64,000 bases of DNA. Source: Eretmocerus hayati. Its lineage: Eukaryota; Arthropoda; Insecta; Hymenoptera; Aphelinidae. Below the pieces are notes generated by a model. The model saw only the letters and a program-made list of their open reading frames with translations. It made no database searches and was not told where the DNA came from. Positions within the stretch are counted from its first letter, which is position 1. Every line of letters begins with the position of its first letter. The DNA lies in contig CM056743.1 of the NCBI GenBank assembly GCA_029851415.1, positions 77,022,186-77,086,185 on the forward strand, read 5' to 3'. The position numbers and the translations under genes are program-made. This document shows positions 20,091 to 31,997 of the stretch, in pieces.

Positions 20091-20268
20091 ACAATTTAAT
20101 TTGAATGATTTTTTGAATTTCTGTATGTTGTCATCGTATGAGTTGCACTGCAATTTCATACCACTGTTGTGGTTCAATAATATGTTCATGACTGTGACCT
20201 CCACATTGTCTTTTTTTCTTGTGAATTGTTCTTCTCCAAGGAATTCATCAACGTAAGCCACTATCTTT
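20091..20268 (-). CDS. RPA-like OB-fold exon, copy beta (partial)
   Basis: A minus-strand exon is bounded by the acceptor GCGTTGCAG (ending at 20269) and a GTAAGT donor (20085-20090). It encodes IVAYVDEFLGEEQF..VMNILLNHNSGMKLQC..DDNIQKF..FKLN, matching exon 1 of copy alpha (IVAYVEEIIGEGTY..NNNSGAKIQC..NENIAKF..LKLN), including the splice point after KLN. It is thus an inverted paralog about 2 kb away. The Trp of the usual CHIWN motif is Tyr in alpha and NSYDDN here, so both are diverged. No second exon was found downstream on this strand (19800-20080), so it may be a remnant. Confidence 0.55.
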
Positions 20269-20313
20269 CTGCAACGCACGTTTGTTTTGTGTTAATCAAC
20301 CTATACTTATAAC

Positions 20314-20513
20314 CATAGACATAGAAAGATATAGACTGCGGGTCGGGATTGGAAGAGTGGGACGTCGAGATCGCATGAGTGCGAGTGAGAGAGCATGACG
20401 TAAGAGTCACGCCGCTCCATAAGAAAGCATTGTTTCTTGCGCGTCCGTCTCACTCGCACGAAGTCCCACGGCAATAACCCGCGACTCGCAGTCTATACCT
20501 TCTTATGTCTATG
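20314..20513. mobile_element. hAT-type MITE, 200 bp, with 8-bp target duplication
   Basis: The ends CATAGACATAG and CTATG (from TATGTCTATG) form imperfect inverted repeats extending through TATAGACTGCG. The direct duplication CTTATAAC lies at 20306-20313 and 20514-20521 and fits the hAT consensus nTnnnnAn. No coding capacity. Confidence 0.85.
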
Positions 20514-20754
20514 CTTATAACTCATTTCACCAATAAACAATCATTCTACGCTTATAGAATGTAAGAGAACCACGTTTATTCATGATAAATCTCTCTACTC
20601 GCTCAAGTTTGGATAGATTCCATTACTCATCTTTACTCACGTAGTCTTATCACCAATTTTGACTTTATTCTTCAGGAATTCAGTAGTAGATAGTTCAATC
20701 GTCTCCATATTTTTGGAGAAATTTTCACTCTCTTCTTCGTATTATAATTTTTGA

Positions 20755-21187
20755 GGTAGTATTAGCGGTACTGGATGTTTCAAGTGCCGAACATACCGGT
20801 GCTTGACTCCCTTCCGCCCTCGATATAGGTATAGTGAGTGCACGCAACAGACGACGACCTAACCCCGAAACCGCAGGAATGAGTGACACTTGGGCTCAGA
20901 TCTTTTTTTGTAGGCTCTGAATCGTCAATCTGATTGCTCCTGAGTGTTTTTTGTGCATTCTTACATCTGTGTATTCACTGCCATGGAAATCTGTGCGTCA
21001 GGTATCACTCTGCTGGTGATTCTCCATAAGACGCCGTGTTGAACGGCTTCTACAAAACGCTCATAACTTCTTCCCCCGACTCTGAAGGCTTCTGAAATTC
21101 CAACTGAAGCACTTTGAGACCCTAATCTACAACTGTGCCGACTTTCGTGATTTTCTGAGCGTCAATTCGAGTACCGCTAATACTACC
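20755..21187. repeat. 433-bp dispersed repeat with 17-bp inverted ends, copy 1
   Basis: It begins GGTAGTATTAGCGGTAC and ends with the reverse complement. The copy at 52901-53334 matches over the whole length with few differences. It is flanked by TTGA and TCAA here, but by TTAA on both sides of copy 2. Similarity extends about 45 bp further on the right side, so the palindromic ends may not be the true ends. Confidence 0.85.
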
Positions 21188-21240
21188 TCAAGGTTTCGTA
21201 AAACCTCGCACACGTTATTTGAAAGTTTCCATGGAGGCGA

Positions 21241-21304
21241 TTATGTAAATTGGAATTGTGGGGGTTGGCGAGCGTAGCGAGCTTGGGGTTACCCCTCCTA
21301 GTAT
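21241..21304 (+). repeat. Helitron-like 3' terminus, copy 2
   Basis: GGGGGTTGGCGAGCGTAGCG is followed by the hairpin GGGGTTACCCC and ends CTAG before T, which fits the Helitron CTRR-T rule. Confidence 0.5.
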
Positions 21305-21949
21305 ATTCTAAAGAGATTTTGAATATCGTCTTATATATCGATGCAATTATCGTCTAACTCCATGTGAATTGTCTTGGGAATCGAACGTTCTCTAGTTTCG
21401 TTCATCATCTGAAATTCAGTTTTTATAATGCCATCTCAGCGACTCAGAGATCTGGACCTTGTCGACTAGTTGAGTCGAGGAATGAGGGAGATGTAACTGT
21501 CCTCCGTCCGTTAGGTATGTAGGCTATTGCAGATAGGCTCCTTCTGAATCAGGAGCAGAGTGATTCCTGATTGACTAGTGACTGTCCAAAAAACTCCCTG
21601 AAAGATTCATCATTCGATCAAAATGCAGATTTCTACGGTTTACTCCCTTTTGAGTTGCCCTGTCAGTCTCGTTCATGGCCAGTTTCAAGAATCGAGGGAA
21701 GGAGTATTCCATCATCTTTCAACAATCTTGAAACTGGATCAGATGGAATATCCAGAGCCGCTTTCAGCCATGCATCAAGTGATGACATGCCAGTGGAGTA
21801 ACATTTCGAACCGCCAATTTCTGGTTACCCACACTTCCCATCAATCAAATCCCATCGATCCTGGAAAAACATCAATCCTCCGAAGATGTGTTCGTGATAA
21901 CTCAAGGCACTACAGACGTCAATTTGCTCCGTCCTTAATTTGCAAATAG
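21305..21949. other. No supported gene; possible APC1 intron
   Basis: Two overlapping frames (about 21571-21949) show no conserved motif. The segment ends in an acceptor-like TTTGCAAATAG before the APC1 exon, so it is most simply an intron. Confidence 0.45.
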
Positions 21950-22833
21950 TGGTAGTCTCTCAGCAGCGACTTAATGATCACATCTCCCACAGCCAAGCGT
22001 ATTGCAATATCATTGCTGGCTCGTGCATGGCGATTGGATTGAAATATGCTGGCACCGGGGAAATTTCAGCGTTCAGAACAGTTCATCATTTCTTAAGAAT
22101 GTTCATCTCATTACTGGACCGATCTGTCGCTGAGCTCACTGGGAGAGCCACTCTGGAGAATTGTCTGAATGTTATTTTACTTTCGTGTGCCATTATTATG
22201 TCCGGGACAGGCAACTTGGAGGTGAGTGACATCCAATATATGAGGGGGTTTCCGCATACATGAGTTCCACTTGTTTTCTCATGCTTACAGATCCTGAGAA
22301 TATGCCGATATCTGAGGACAAGAGTGGGACCGGCGAATAGTACGGTCACATATGGATCACACGTAGCTACGCATATGGCATTGGGGCTTCTTTTTTTAGG
22401 TGGAGGAAGATACACTCTCCGTAATGATCCAGCTTCAGTCGCTCTCCTCATCATCTCATTGTTCCCCAAGTTCCCTACTCACAGCAATGATAATAGATAT
22501 CATCTGCAAGCTCTCAGACATTTCTATGTCCTTGCCACAGAACCGAGGCTCATATTACCTAAGGATGTACATAATGAGCAGTATTGTTATATATCCATGA
22601 AATTTACAATGAATTCGGATTCTTGTACAAAGAACGAATGCGTTATCAGAGCACCATTCATACTGCCTCAAATAGAAAAACTCGAGAAGCTAGAATCTTG
22701 TGATGATCGCTATTGGAGGATAATATTTGAGCGGCGGAAGAATTTTCAAGACCTGGAGGACATTTTTAGAGGTGATTGTATACTTTACGTGAAGAGGAAA
22801 GCTGGTTGTTTATCTCACGTTACAGATCCTGAG
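21950..22833 (+). CDS. ANAPC1: Anaphase-promoting complex subunit 1 (APC1), two internal exons
   Basis: APC1 is the largest scaffold subunit of the APC/C ubiquitin ligase, which drives mitotic exit. Exon 21950-22221 encodes the conserved QAYCNIIAGSCMAIGLKYAG and MSGTGNLE motifs. The intron 22222-22290 (69 nt, GTGAGT to CTTACAG) is phase 0. Exon 22291-22833 encodes GLLFLGGGRYTL, DNRYHLQALRHFYVLA and LYVKRKAG, then ends at a GTAAAT donor. These belong to the proteasome/cyclosome-repeat region and the segment just after it in the C-terminal half. The start of the first exon is uncertain. Upstream exons and the final C-terminal exon were not found in the window, so either the introns are long and filled with transposons or this is a gene fragment. 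Both exons are intact with standard splice sites. Confidence 0.9.
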
Positions 22834-24057
22834 GTAAATTGATGCGACTACTCTACTCTAATAAGAAAATCTTTGTATAATATGGAGGTTAAAGTTTTTG
22901 TATCTTGCTAGGACAAATATGCCCCCGATTTCACTTGGATTAGCATGATTTGGTTCACGGTGTTCTGGGAGCGTGAAGGAATTTGCCTCAGATGACAATG
23001 AAAGCGGGTAACGGGGAGCATTTTGTAGAACAGAATAGTGGTGATATACCATCGAATCAAAATCAGAGCTGGTTCTCCTCACGAGTTATTCGGGAAATGA
23101 GTCGTGAGCTGCGAGATGCAATATTGATTCATTTTGTGGCCGTTCAGAGAAGTAATGATCGTCGACCAGTGAAGCTAGGAAACTGATTTTATCTCATCTG
23201 GTGCCCAAGATGACCTCACGAGAGCGCAGCAATCGTGATTCTTCTCATTAAGAGAACAAAATACATCTGTTCTATTCTCTCACTGACCTCATACACTACA
23301 GTAGACATGCCCAATCGTCAATAAATGGAATGACTTTCAATTGTCGCGAGATTGTGATACTTCTCATAGAAGCGTTCTACTATCGGCTTGGAAAAAATGG
23401 ACACTTAGAGCATTCTCGCTATCCTGACTCAAGGAAAAATCGGTAATTTCTTCAACTAGGATTATATCAAAGCACATCTATTTGCGGACACAGTAAAAAA
23501 TTTCAAAGTCGATCGGATGATAACTGAAGATGTAGCTGTTATCAGAATGTAAACAAACGCAGGTATGAGGCATATTCCGAAGTTAACTTGACTCTCGGTT
23601 GCTGCAGCTTAGCCAAAAAAAAATTCAGCGCACTGCAAAAAATTGAGGTGATAAATATTTCAATTATTGATAGCCTCCATTAAGAATCAGCGGAGGAATT
23701 CCATAACTTTTGGAGACAATTCAGTATTTGTTATCTCGAGATCTACTGGAGTTAGAGACTTCTAAAAACAGAAGAATTGTGAGAAAATTCTGGATATCAG
23801 AAATGATAACGCGATATTAGATTTCAAAGAAATCAAACAAGCGGCGAGGTGGCAAAGGTAAAAATATCAGAGTCTGATCTCATCGTGAGGCCTTCATTGT
23901 CCTTCACAGCCAGGGACCTCCAAATCGTCGATGGGCGAGACTAACTGACCGCGGATCATGAAAGTCATGGAGTTTGTATCGAACACAATTGCGGTGCTAC
24001 CAGTTTGCTGCAATGATGGGTCTGAAATTTCAAGAAAGGAAACAATAAAACTATTTT
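22834..24057. other. No supported gene
   Basis: An acceptor-like TTGCTAG at about 22910 is followed by a short open stretch that does not resemble the expected APC1 C-terminus. The rest is anonymous. Confidence 0.45.
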
Positions 24058-25040
24058 GAGTGGGGTTGGGGCCTTTACCAAGGTCAGTGTACCCAACTTT
24101 CCTCCATTAAGCCATTTTCATAATAACTTTGGCCCATCTCCATATTTCCTACGTACCTTAGCTCATTTCAAAGCTTGTCTTAAGACCTTCAAAATGAGTT
24201 AAGGCACATTCAATTTGAACCAACTGGAGCTAAACTGTTTGAATCTTCTCAAAAGGTGATTTTTGAAAGTTTACAAAAGCGTGTACCCAACTTGCCCCCA
24301 TTAAGCCTTTCTCTCAATAACCTTGGTTTACTTCAACGATTTCCAACGTGCTTCAGCTCATTCTGAAGCTTGTTTAAAGACCTTTGAAATGCACCAAACT
24401 ACGTTACATTTCGATGAATTGGAGCCGAACAGTCTCAATTCTACCGGAATAAATGATGGAAATCGGCGATGAAGTGTTTCCATCGCCGTGCACGCACATT
24501 TGGAGCTTTTCGTTGGTTCGAAACACTATTTCTGACCCATTTTGACGTGATAAACACGTTCCGTGTGGTGAAAAAAGTCGTTCTGGACGCCATCTCGAGA
24601 TAAACATATGGGGGCATGTTAGGTACACTCCGATGTTGGCATCCTTGTTCACAAATCGTCTCCGTATTTTGCACATAAAACAGCTCCATGTTCAAATTTT
24701 GCAATTTTGAGAAATGGACTTTGAAGGTCTTGAGACAAGGAATCGAATACGCTAAGGTACGTCAGAATTGGTTGATTTCAAAGAATTTGACGCCGATTTT
24801 ACTGAACGCAATTCACTCGGTGCCTTCTTAGCTAAGCAATTACGAAAAATAGGAAAATCACTTTAGATTTCGTGGAGAACGCAGGAATGATTCGGGGTCG
24901 ACGCAAACTACTTATTTCCTCATATCTCAACATAGCAAACGTGAAAAAAATTTGCCGAGAGGCCAAGGAGTGCCCATCCCCGAGATCGGCATATGGGGGC
25001 AAGTTGGGTACAGAGGCAAGTTGGGTAAACCTACCTTATA
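24058..25040. repeat. Repeat block with GTACCCAACTTGCCCCCA motifs in both orientations
   Basis: Forward motifs lie at 24087 and 24281, the latter heading a roughly 195-bp tandem duplication with AGCTCATTYYRAAGCTTG blocks. Inverse motifs lie at 24606-24625, 24991-25010 and 25012-25029. Opposed copies at the two ends suggest terminal inverted repeats of a small non-autonomous element of about 1 kb. Confidence 0.55.
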
Positions 25041-27552
25041 AGAAGTATCCTCGATTCATCAATAGAGGGTTATAAATGATGAGTTGAATAGATAATCGAA
25101 TTGCATATGAGTGTCCTCTTCATTCTCAGAGTTTCACGATCGATACAAAGGGTAGTTTTTGGTGGATCCTCCAAAGGATTGATGACATACGATCAATCCA
25201 TTGTTCTTTGGTTATAAACTTTATCCTTTAGTTATAAAGTTATAAGCTTCTTTGGCTGATTCTTATTGGAAGCTATTAGTAATTGAAATGTTTATCACTC
25301 CAATTTTTTGCAGTCAGTCCCTTTTTGGCGGAGCTACAGCATCCGAAAGTCGAGTTACCTCTGAAATAGGCCTTCCACCTGCGTTACCTTACATTCTGAT
25401 AACGGCTACACGTGCATTTATCAAATGGCCGACCTCAAATCAATCTTAATATGGCCGCAACTAGATTTGCATTGATGTTATAGAAGTGAGAGAAATTATA
25501 GATTCTTTCTAGAGCCGGTATAGCGAAAATTTTCTTGGTGTCAATCTATTTCGAACCGATATTAGTCATTAATCTTTTCAATCTCGGGAAAGGAAGTCTA
25601 AGGTGTGAGGTATCGAAATCAATCCCGTAGCTATCCACTATCGAATTAAGGTGATGAACTGGTTATGGAATTCGTTCCACCTATCGGGACGGACTCGTTT
25701 TTTTTCCAGATACTAATTCGAGTCGAGAGTTGGTCTCAGGTATTCGATCTCAATTCGGATTGTTACGTGGGAAGGGGGGTGACTCTAATGAATCACAGCT
25801 GAGTGATGTGAATATATGGGCAAATCTCACGAAGTATGCGGTTTGGCCGAACAGGCCTATTTTCACGTTGTCAGAACAACAGTCGCGTTATTTCCGCCGC
25901 TCGCATTAGATCATTTTGAAGATCTACTCATATTTAATAGTTCTGCATCATTCAGAAGTCTAAAAATTGCTATAGAAAGGTACTGGGAGACGCTTCTTCG
26001 TGACAAAATCACAATTTTCGACCGAACAGGGCCATAGTTCTCTCACGCCTTAGCTCGCCACAGGCGGGGCGGTTCACCGATCGGTCTGAAAATTGGATAT
26101 GTGATGGATTATAATACATAGAAACATATAATTTTCGCCCGAGGCTGTGCCTATCAATGCGTCGGAGTGCCGATGATTCGTTGGAGCGAACTCCGATTCT
26201 ACATTTTCTCCTGTATCGCTCTTCTAATGGATGCAGCACTCGGGGCGGTGAATATTTCGTATCTGTAGAAACGACATATTATTCTACATCCAAAAACCTA
26301 CAAATCTAGCCCAAGAACGATAGTGTGCTCGATTCCGCACGACGATGCGGCTTGAAATGAGAAAAGTTATTTTCGCGTAAATGGGGTCAAAAAAATCGTT
26401 TTTCGTGTAGCACACGAAAATTTCGATTCCGTTGGGATGGAAACCACGTGTCAACTGATATTTGTACCTCAAGAAATGCCTATGAGAATCGCCCCTACTA
26501 CAGCCTCATATCGGTCGCGATGCGAGGCTTGTGAGGATCGACAAATGACGAAAATGAGCGTTTCGACGGTTGAGGCACATCTACATTTTGTACCACAGAC
26601 CTTCAGAAAACACTGTAAACCATTGAACTCATCTCTCTTCTTCTATTCCAACACCAAGGATGCCATGTATTCACATACACACAAGCCAATTAGAATTACG
26701 AAAATATGAGGGTCCCACGCAAATACATGGGAAAAACTTCTACACCCTCACAAATCCACGGCGGGGCTCCAAAATGATTTACGCAAGTATTTCATCATTG
26801 TTTGAGCATTACTTGGACCAAACAAAAGTTTATCGGAGATGTGCTGCCATTCTGGAAATTCTCGAAATTTCAAAGTCGAAACCGCATAGTTCCTGAGATT
26901 TGCCCATATAAGTTTAACGGCAGCTGAAATATACTCGAGAGAGAGATATGACTCTGAAGGTTGATACGAGCGATCTGGCTACCGCACGGCTCATCGTAGA
27001 CGACGATGGTCCGTGCTGCAGCGTAGACCGATGCAGTGGGGATGTACTTCGCTCCGTCGAAGTGCCGACGGTGCATCTGCGATGGCCGGCGAACCGCGAA
27101 CATACGTTGCGCGGCCGCGTAGCCGTCGCGGATGCAGCGTCATCGTGGCACGAAGGGGAGAGGTGAGATCAGGCGCTGATCTCCACCTCTACCCACGTGA
27201 CAGGATGATTCGACGATGCCAGAGACTCGGTGATCATTGTCGTCAATATTCACTACAATGCATCATTAGGCATTGTTGACATCCCCTGGGTATTATCAAA
27301 GACGCCCGATTCAGGACATTGTCCGTAACATCATCATCAACAAACTTCCGCCATTAGAAGTATCATGATCACTCCAGCATCACTTCAGTTTTTCGCTTGT
27401 CTTAGACAGTTCTAGGAATAGTTTCCCATTAGCTACTCCGTGACAATCGAGAGAGTTAGATGCTGGCCCGCTCAGATTGTCTTCTGCTACTGGGGGTGCG
27501 AACAATTGCATGGTGGCTGTTGCTGGCGGGTAGCATTCTGATGCACTCTTAC
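25041..27552. other. Anonymous sequence; CpG-rich patch at 26960-27180
   Basis: Short open frames occur (for example 25816-26037) without recognisable motifs. The CpG-rich patch contrasts with AT-rich flanks and may be a promoter or an old GC-rich insertion. Confidence 0.4.
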
Positions 27553-27857
27553 CGGCTGACGCTCTCAATGATACAGAACACGTTCTTAAGTTCATCCTTT
27601 GAATGAAAAATGATGGAGGAACACGAATCGAGACCGAACGAAATCCCAATTTGAAATAGAGCACTGGCAAAAGCGATGTGGTTCATTCTGCCCATCTCCC
27701 GATATAGGGCTCGTGTCTTGTACATGAATAATCCCGCCGATTGAAAGAGAGCGGAGTATGCAAGGCCACCGGCTCGGTAGGGATCAAAACCTTTTTCATA
27801 AATGTTCGAACATGGTCGAAATAGTGCCAAGATTGAGTCTCGAGCAACGGCTAGTGC
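27553..27857 (-). CDS. Hypothetical minus-strand exon
   Basis: About 100 codons are open on the minus strand between an acceptor-like AAGTAG (ending at 27858) and a GTAAGA donor (27547-27552). The product has a balanced composition with a central hydrophobic segment (AGGLAYSALFQSAGLFMYKT), then MGRMNHIAFASALFQIGISF, and looks more protein-like than the surrounding shadow frames. I do not recognise the family. A short upstream open piece with an ATG lies at about 27925. No partner exon was identified downstream. The gene, if real, runs opposite to APC1. Splice signals and frame are visible; coding status is inference. Confidence 0.3.
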
Positions 27858-30127
27858 CTACTTATTTGATAAAGATCTCGAACTCGTGGTATTCACTACC
27901 TGTAGCATCGTTCTCCATCGTGTAACTCAAAAGACCCTATCATGAAAAAGTTCCATAGAGGATCGAACACCATCTTGTAGTCTCACACTCTCATGATTCC
28001 GGATACAGAGAGGTGTGCCTGTTGATAAAAGAGTTTCAGGGAGGTGTTTCCAATGAGAACTTATTTTTCCATATTGTTACAGTTTTTGCATCCATGGAGC
28101 ATCATCCAAGTACCTATAGTTTCTTTTTATCGGAACTATGCAGGAATATTCGTCTGAGTGTCCGAAATGAAATGCTCCCAGTCAAATGTGTGTGCCTATC
28201 GTCGGAAAAAATTCATCGCAACTCTAACGGGGGAAGAATATCGCATGATTTTGTTGAGAAACACTATGGAGTTAATGGTACATCGTAATAAGGATAGATG
28301 AGTCTTCCAATCGTGTTGTGAAAGTTGGTTTCCGAGGTGACGGATGATATAGATGGATGTGTCTTCTGAATATCGACCCTGGGAATCCTGAGAACCCAAT
28401 CGTTCCGTGAGATTTCACACAATTACCATGTTTTTGGAGTATGTGAACATACGTTTGTCATGATAGTACTTGAAATATAGCTGCAATCTGACTTTCCATA
28501 GGTATTTTCTAATCAATGTCACATCAAAAAAGAACTCTTAGACGGACATAAACGTTAGTCAATCTTCGTGAAATATTTGGGCAATTTTCGATATATTTCT
28601 GTCACGGTATGGACATTTGGCATAAAATTTGATCTCAAAGGCATGAATCAAAACGGATCTTTTTTTTCGAACCCACAGTTTTTTCACGATGAGAGTTGAT
28701 AGTATAGAAAATTTTGGACCCGAATCCTGCAATGGTGTTCGAGAACCAGTAACCCCGGTAAGAACATCTCTTATTTTCCAACGCAAAAATTGTCCATGAA
28801 AGATGTTGTGGGTTTTTTTCCTTTTATTCTAGCGCGGGAGACTGTTCACGTAATTTATCACTCGGCTTGAGATGAGTTTCCTCTGGTGTGTTGAGGATTA
28901 ATTACCGCCATTATAGAGCAGTTTAAAGCGATTTAAACCAGGAGCCGCATCTTCGGGAAGTATTCGGAAAATTTGCAAAATTCCAGGACAAAATATCGGC
29001 TGTTTTCCAAGTTTTTTCAAGTAAGACTTGATTCTCGATTTGTACATAATATTACCTTTCCATGAACCAATTCTGATGTTTGAGAGGTGCGAAACCGGGA
29101 TCGAATGAACATCTCGGTGAACTACACGATTGAAATGTGCAACTCCAATTCAGGACATGCTACGATGACGACATTTCGACCACTTATGATAAGCTAAGGT
29201 CTGCATGAGACTGATATCTGCTCCCAAAACTATTGGGATCAGATTATGACACCGGTTCAGGTTAATCATCTCGTGAAATACCGTGCGCGGCAACGAAGGG
29301 ATCCATATATTCCAACTCCAAACTCAAGCATTGACTTGGCTAGATGAAGAACAGCTTTGCTACGCAGAGTCTCGATCAGGATTATGTTACAGATACAGCT
29401 CACGAAGGTACGAGTTTTGAAAGTATGATGATACTGTTTCTCATGAAATGAAGAGAAGTTCATTTGAGTTTTCCCTGCGAAATCAAAAGAAGTCAGAATA
29501 TATCGCGCCATTTACCACTAGCGTTTTTAACCAGTAACGAAGTGATTGATATCTAAATATTTCATTGCCCAAGTACCTATTGTGGATGGAAAGAGAAAGT
29601 CCATCTATGCTGTCGAGTTAATTCCGACTAGCGTTATCGCCTACCTCGCTAACGCTCGTCCGGCTTGGAAGTGTCTCTGATATGGTATGAGCCTCTGAAA
29701 TGCTTCTGTAGTTCAACAATGTAACGTTGAGATTTCATAATACAGTGGATTCGGAAAAAATAATTTTCTTGATGTAACCTAGTAACTGTGATTGAGAACT
29801 ATTGAGTTGGTGCAATGTTGCGCATAGCGAGGTTCCTGAATCTCCAGTAAGAATCTCGAAATTTCGCTTAATTGATTTAGTTTGTTGGGAGGATATTGCG
29901 AAATCTACGATTATTCGCCTTATGAATCCTATCTCACTCATGATTTGTACCTAGATGAAAAACTAATCACGAAGGATATTTCTCTCTTCAGCAATGAATA
30001 ACATGTATACCCTTATTGCCCATCTCATTTGACTCAATCAATACACTCATTTGGAAATAGTTATTCACATCCGATGATGCAATTATACTGAAATAGACAA
30101 CCATTCGAATCTAATGGACGGTTGAAA
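27858..30127. other. No feature seen
   Basis: AT-rich anonymous sequence; open frames are short and without motifs. Confidence 0.45.
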
Positions 30128-30490
30128 CTTGAGCGATTTTCACTGAAATTTCAGTGGAAGTTCCACTGAAGCTCTAGAAATTTTCACTGAAACTCTAGAA
30201 ATTTGCACGGGAGTTTCAGTGAAAGTTTCACTGAAACTTGAATGATTTTCAACGATTTTCGACGATTTTCATTGAAATCTCAGTAGAGCTTCCACTAAAA
30301 TTCAAGCGGTTTTCACTGAAATATCAGTGAAATTTTCACTGATTTTTTAGCGGAATTTTCACCGATTTATTAGTGAAATTTTCAGTGATTCTTCAGTGAA
30401 ATTTTCACTGATTCTTTAGTGAAATTTCCACTGATTTGTTAGTGAAATTCTCACTGAATTCTTAGTGAAATTTCCACTGGAATTCAGTGA
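30128..30490. repeat. Self-complementary minisatellite, TTTTCACTGA...AGTGAAA
   Basis: A 20-30 bp degenerate unit, TTTTCACTGATT(C/T)(T/A)TTAGTGAAA, repeats about 14 times. Each unit is itself near-palindromic (TTTCACT with AGTGAAA). Confidence 0.85.
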
Positions 30491-30526
30491 AACGTATCAC
30501 TTGAACTTTGGTGATCTCCACTCCAT

Positions 30527-30577
30527 CCATTCACCAACCAACCCACCTGACCACCCACCCACCAACCCACCCACCGA
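30527..30577. repeat. CCAACCCACC-rich simple repeat
   Basis: Degenerate CCCACCAA units on plus; Pro/Thr-rich frames here are artefacts. Confidence 0.8.
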
Positions 30578-30687
30578 TGACCCAACCATGACCCATACGG
30601 CCACCCATAGCCCTTCACCCCCTGCCGATAGGCAACACAAGACGCGAGATGCTGACGGACAAGTTTTGGCTGGGCTTTTAATTATTT

Positions 30688-30962
30688 GAATATAGTAATA
30701 GAGTGGGTGGTGTCGTATCATGTGCCCTCGATGAGCCCATGCATAGCTGGATATGATGATTACATCAACGAATTTCTCCCGAATCTCGATTGACTTCCTC
30801 AGATACTCCGATTAACGAGAGATGGAATTTTCTCTCAGCAGCTTCAAATGAATTGACCGTCGAGAGTCGAAAGAAATTCGTTGATGTAATTATCATACCA
30901 AGCTATGCATGGGCTCATCGAGGGCACATGATAAAGCACCACCCACTCTATCACTATATCAA
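30688..30962. repeat. Inverted repeat, about 88-bp arms
   Basis: 30690-30778 (ATAGAGTGGGTGGTG through ACATCAACGAATTTCT) is the reverse complement of 30869-30957 with few mismatches. The spacer is about 90 bp. It is probably a small foldback or MITE. Confidence 0.8.
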
Positions 30963-31434
30963 AATTAATTTGACAACATAGATGTACTTCCTTTTTCCTT
31001 CCAGAATAGGTACTTGAGCAATGGAATATTAAGATATCAATCACTTCATTACTAGTTATGCTATCATACGTATCTCTGGAGTAATGTTGTGGAAGTTCCA
31101 CTCACTGAGTATGAGCAGATGCACAAAATATCTCTATCAGAGGTGCTGTAGAGAGGGATAAGTGGATATTGATACCTGTCAGATGGAGATATCGAGAGTG
31201 TCAAAGGAGTAGGTAACCCCCTTGTTATTTCGGGAATGATTAGGGATCGCGGAGGATTTCGAAAGACGCGGGGAACTATGGACTGCTTGTTCTGACTGCG
31301 CGCAAAAACCATTTTGCAGTTTCTGCTATCAGGATAGCATTGCGAGAGGGGTCCTGTGCTTCACATGAGCAGCATAGGCACCTCCATCTCCGGTTTCCTT
31401 CCATGATTGTGTATGTGCGTGTGTCGGTTGAGCC

Positions 31435-31436
<2 letters not shown>
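30963..31436. other. No feature seen
   Basis: Anonymous sequence before the TG microsatellite. Confidence 0.4.

Positions 31437-31471
<35 letters not shown>
31437..31471. repeat. (TG)n microsatellite
   Basis: About 17 TG units. Confidence 0.9.
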
Positions 31472-31476
<5 letters not shown>

Positions 31477-31876
31477 TTGGTGCCAGGGCCTGCACCAGGG
31501 TCCAGCTGGGATGCAGTTCGAATCTTTGTGGGCTATATTTGCTCGAAATTCTGTGTGTTGAATTCCTATGATCCCTTCCTACTCACGTGCGGGCCTCTCT
31601 GATTTCGATGCTCGGATCCTCGCTCCAAAAGAGACTTTCTTCCTCTCTCCTTTTCTCTTTTCAAGGTGGTTGAAGGGCAAAATCTGCCTCACAATCCTTC
31701 GGATCCATCGCCAGACACCAAGATGGTTCAGCTTACCCGGACTACACATAGTCCACGCAGGCCATACCAGGCGGAACACGGGTTTGGGTGAGGCCCAAGA
31801 GGTGGGCCCGGCCGTATCGAATCCCTCTCCCCTCGATGTCCGATACCCAGGGCATCGGGCAATTAAGAAAGAGATC

Positions 31877-31944
31877 CACCTGCATCTGACGTCCCAGCTC
31901 GGAACCGCGTGAGGGTTCCGAGCTGAGACGTCAGATGCAGGTGG
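31877..31944. repeat. 31-bp palindrome in the R1 3' region
   Basis: 31877-31906 is the reverse complement of 31914-31944 with one mismatch, across a 7-nt loop. The intact R1 copy has only the left arm, so the right arm is a local inverted duplication at a breakpoint. Confidence 0.85.
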
Positions 31945-31997
31945 GGGTCCGGGTCGCCGATCATCCTCAAAATTTCTTCACAGTTCGCTACCACCTA

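Noticed and set aside
22910..23000. Final APC1 exon
   Set aside because: An acceptor-like site exists, but the short open sequence does not resemble the APC1 C-terminus in any frame.
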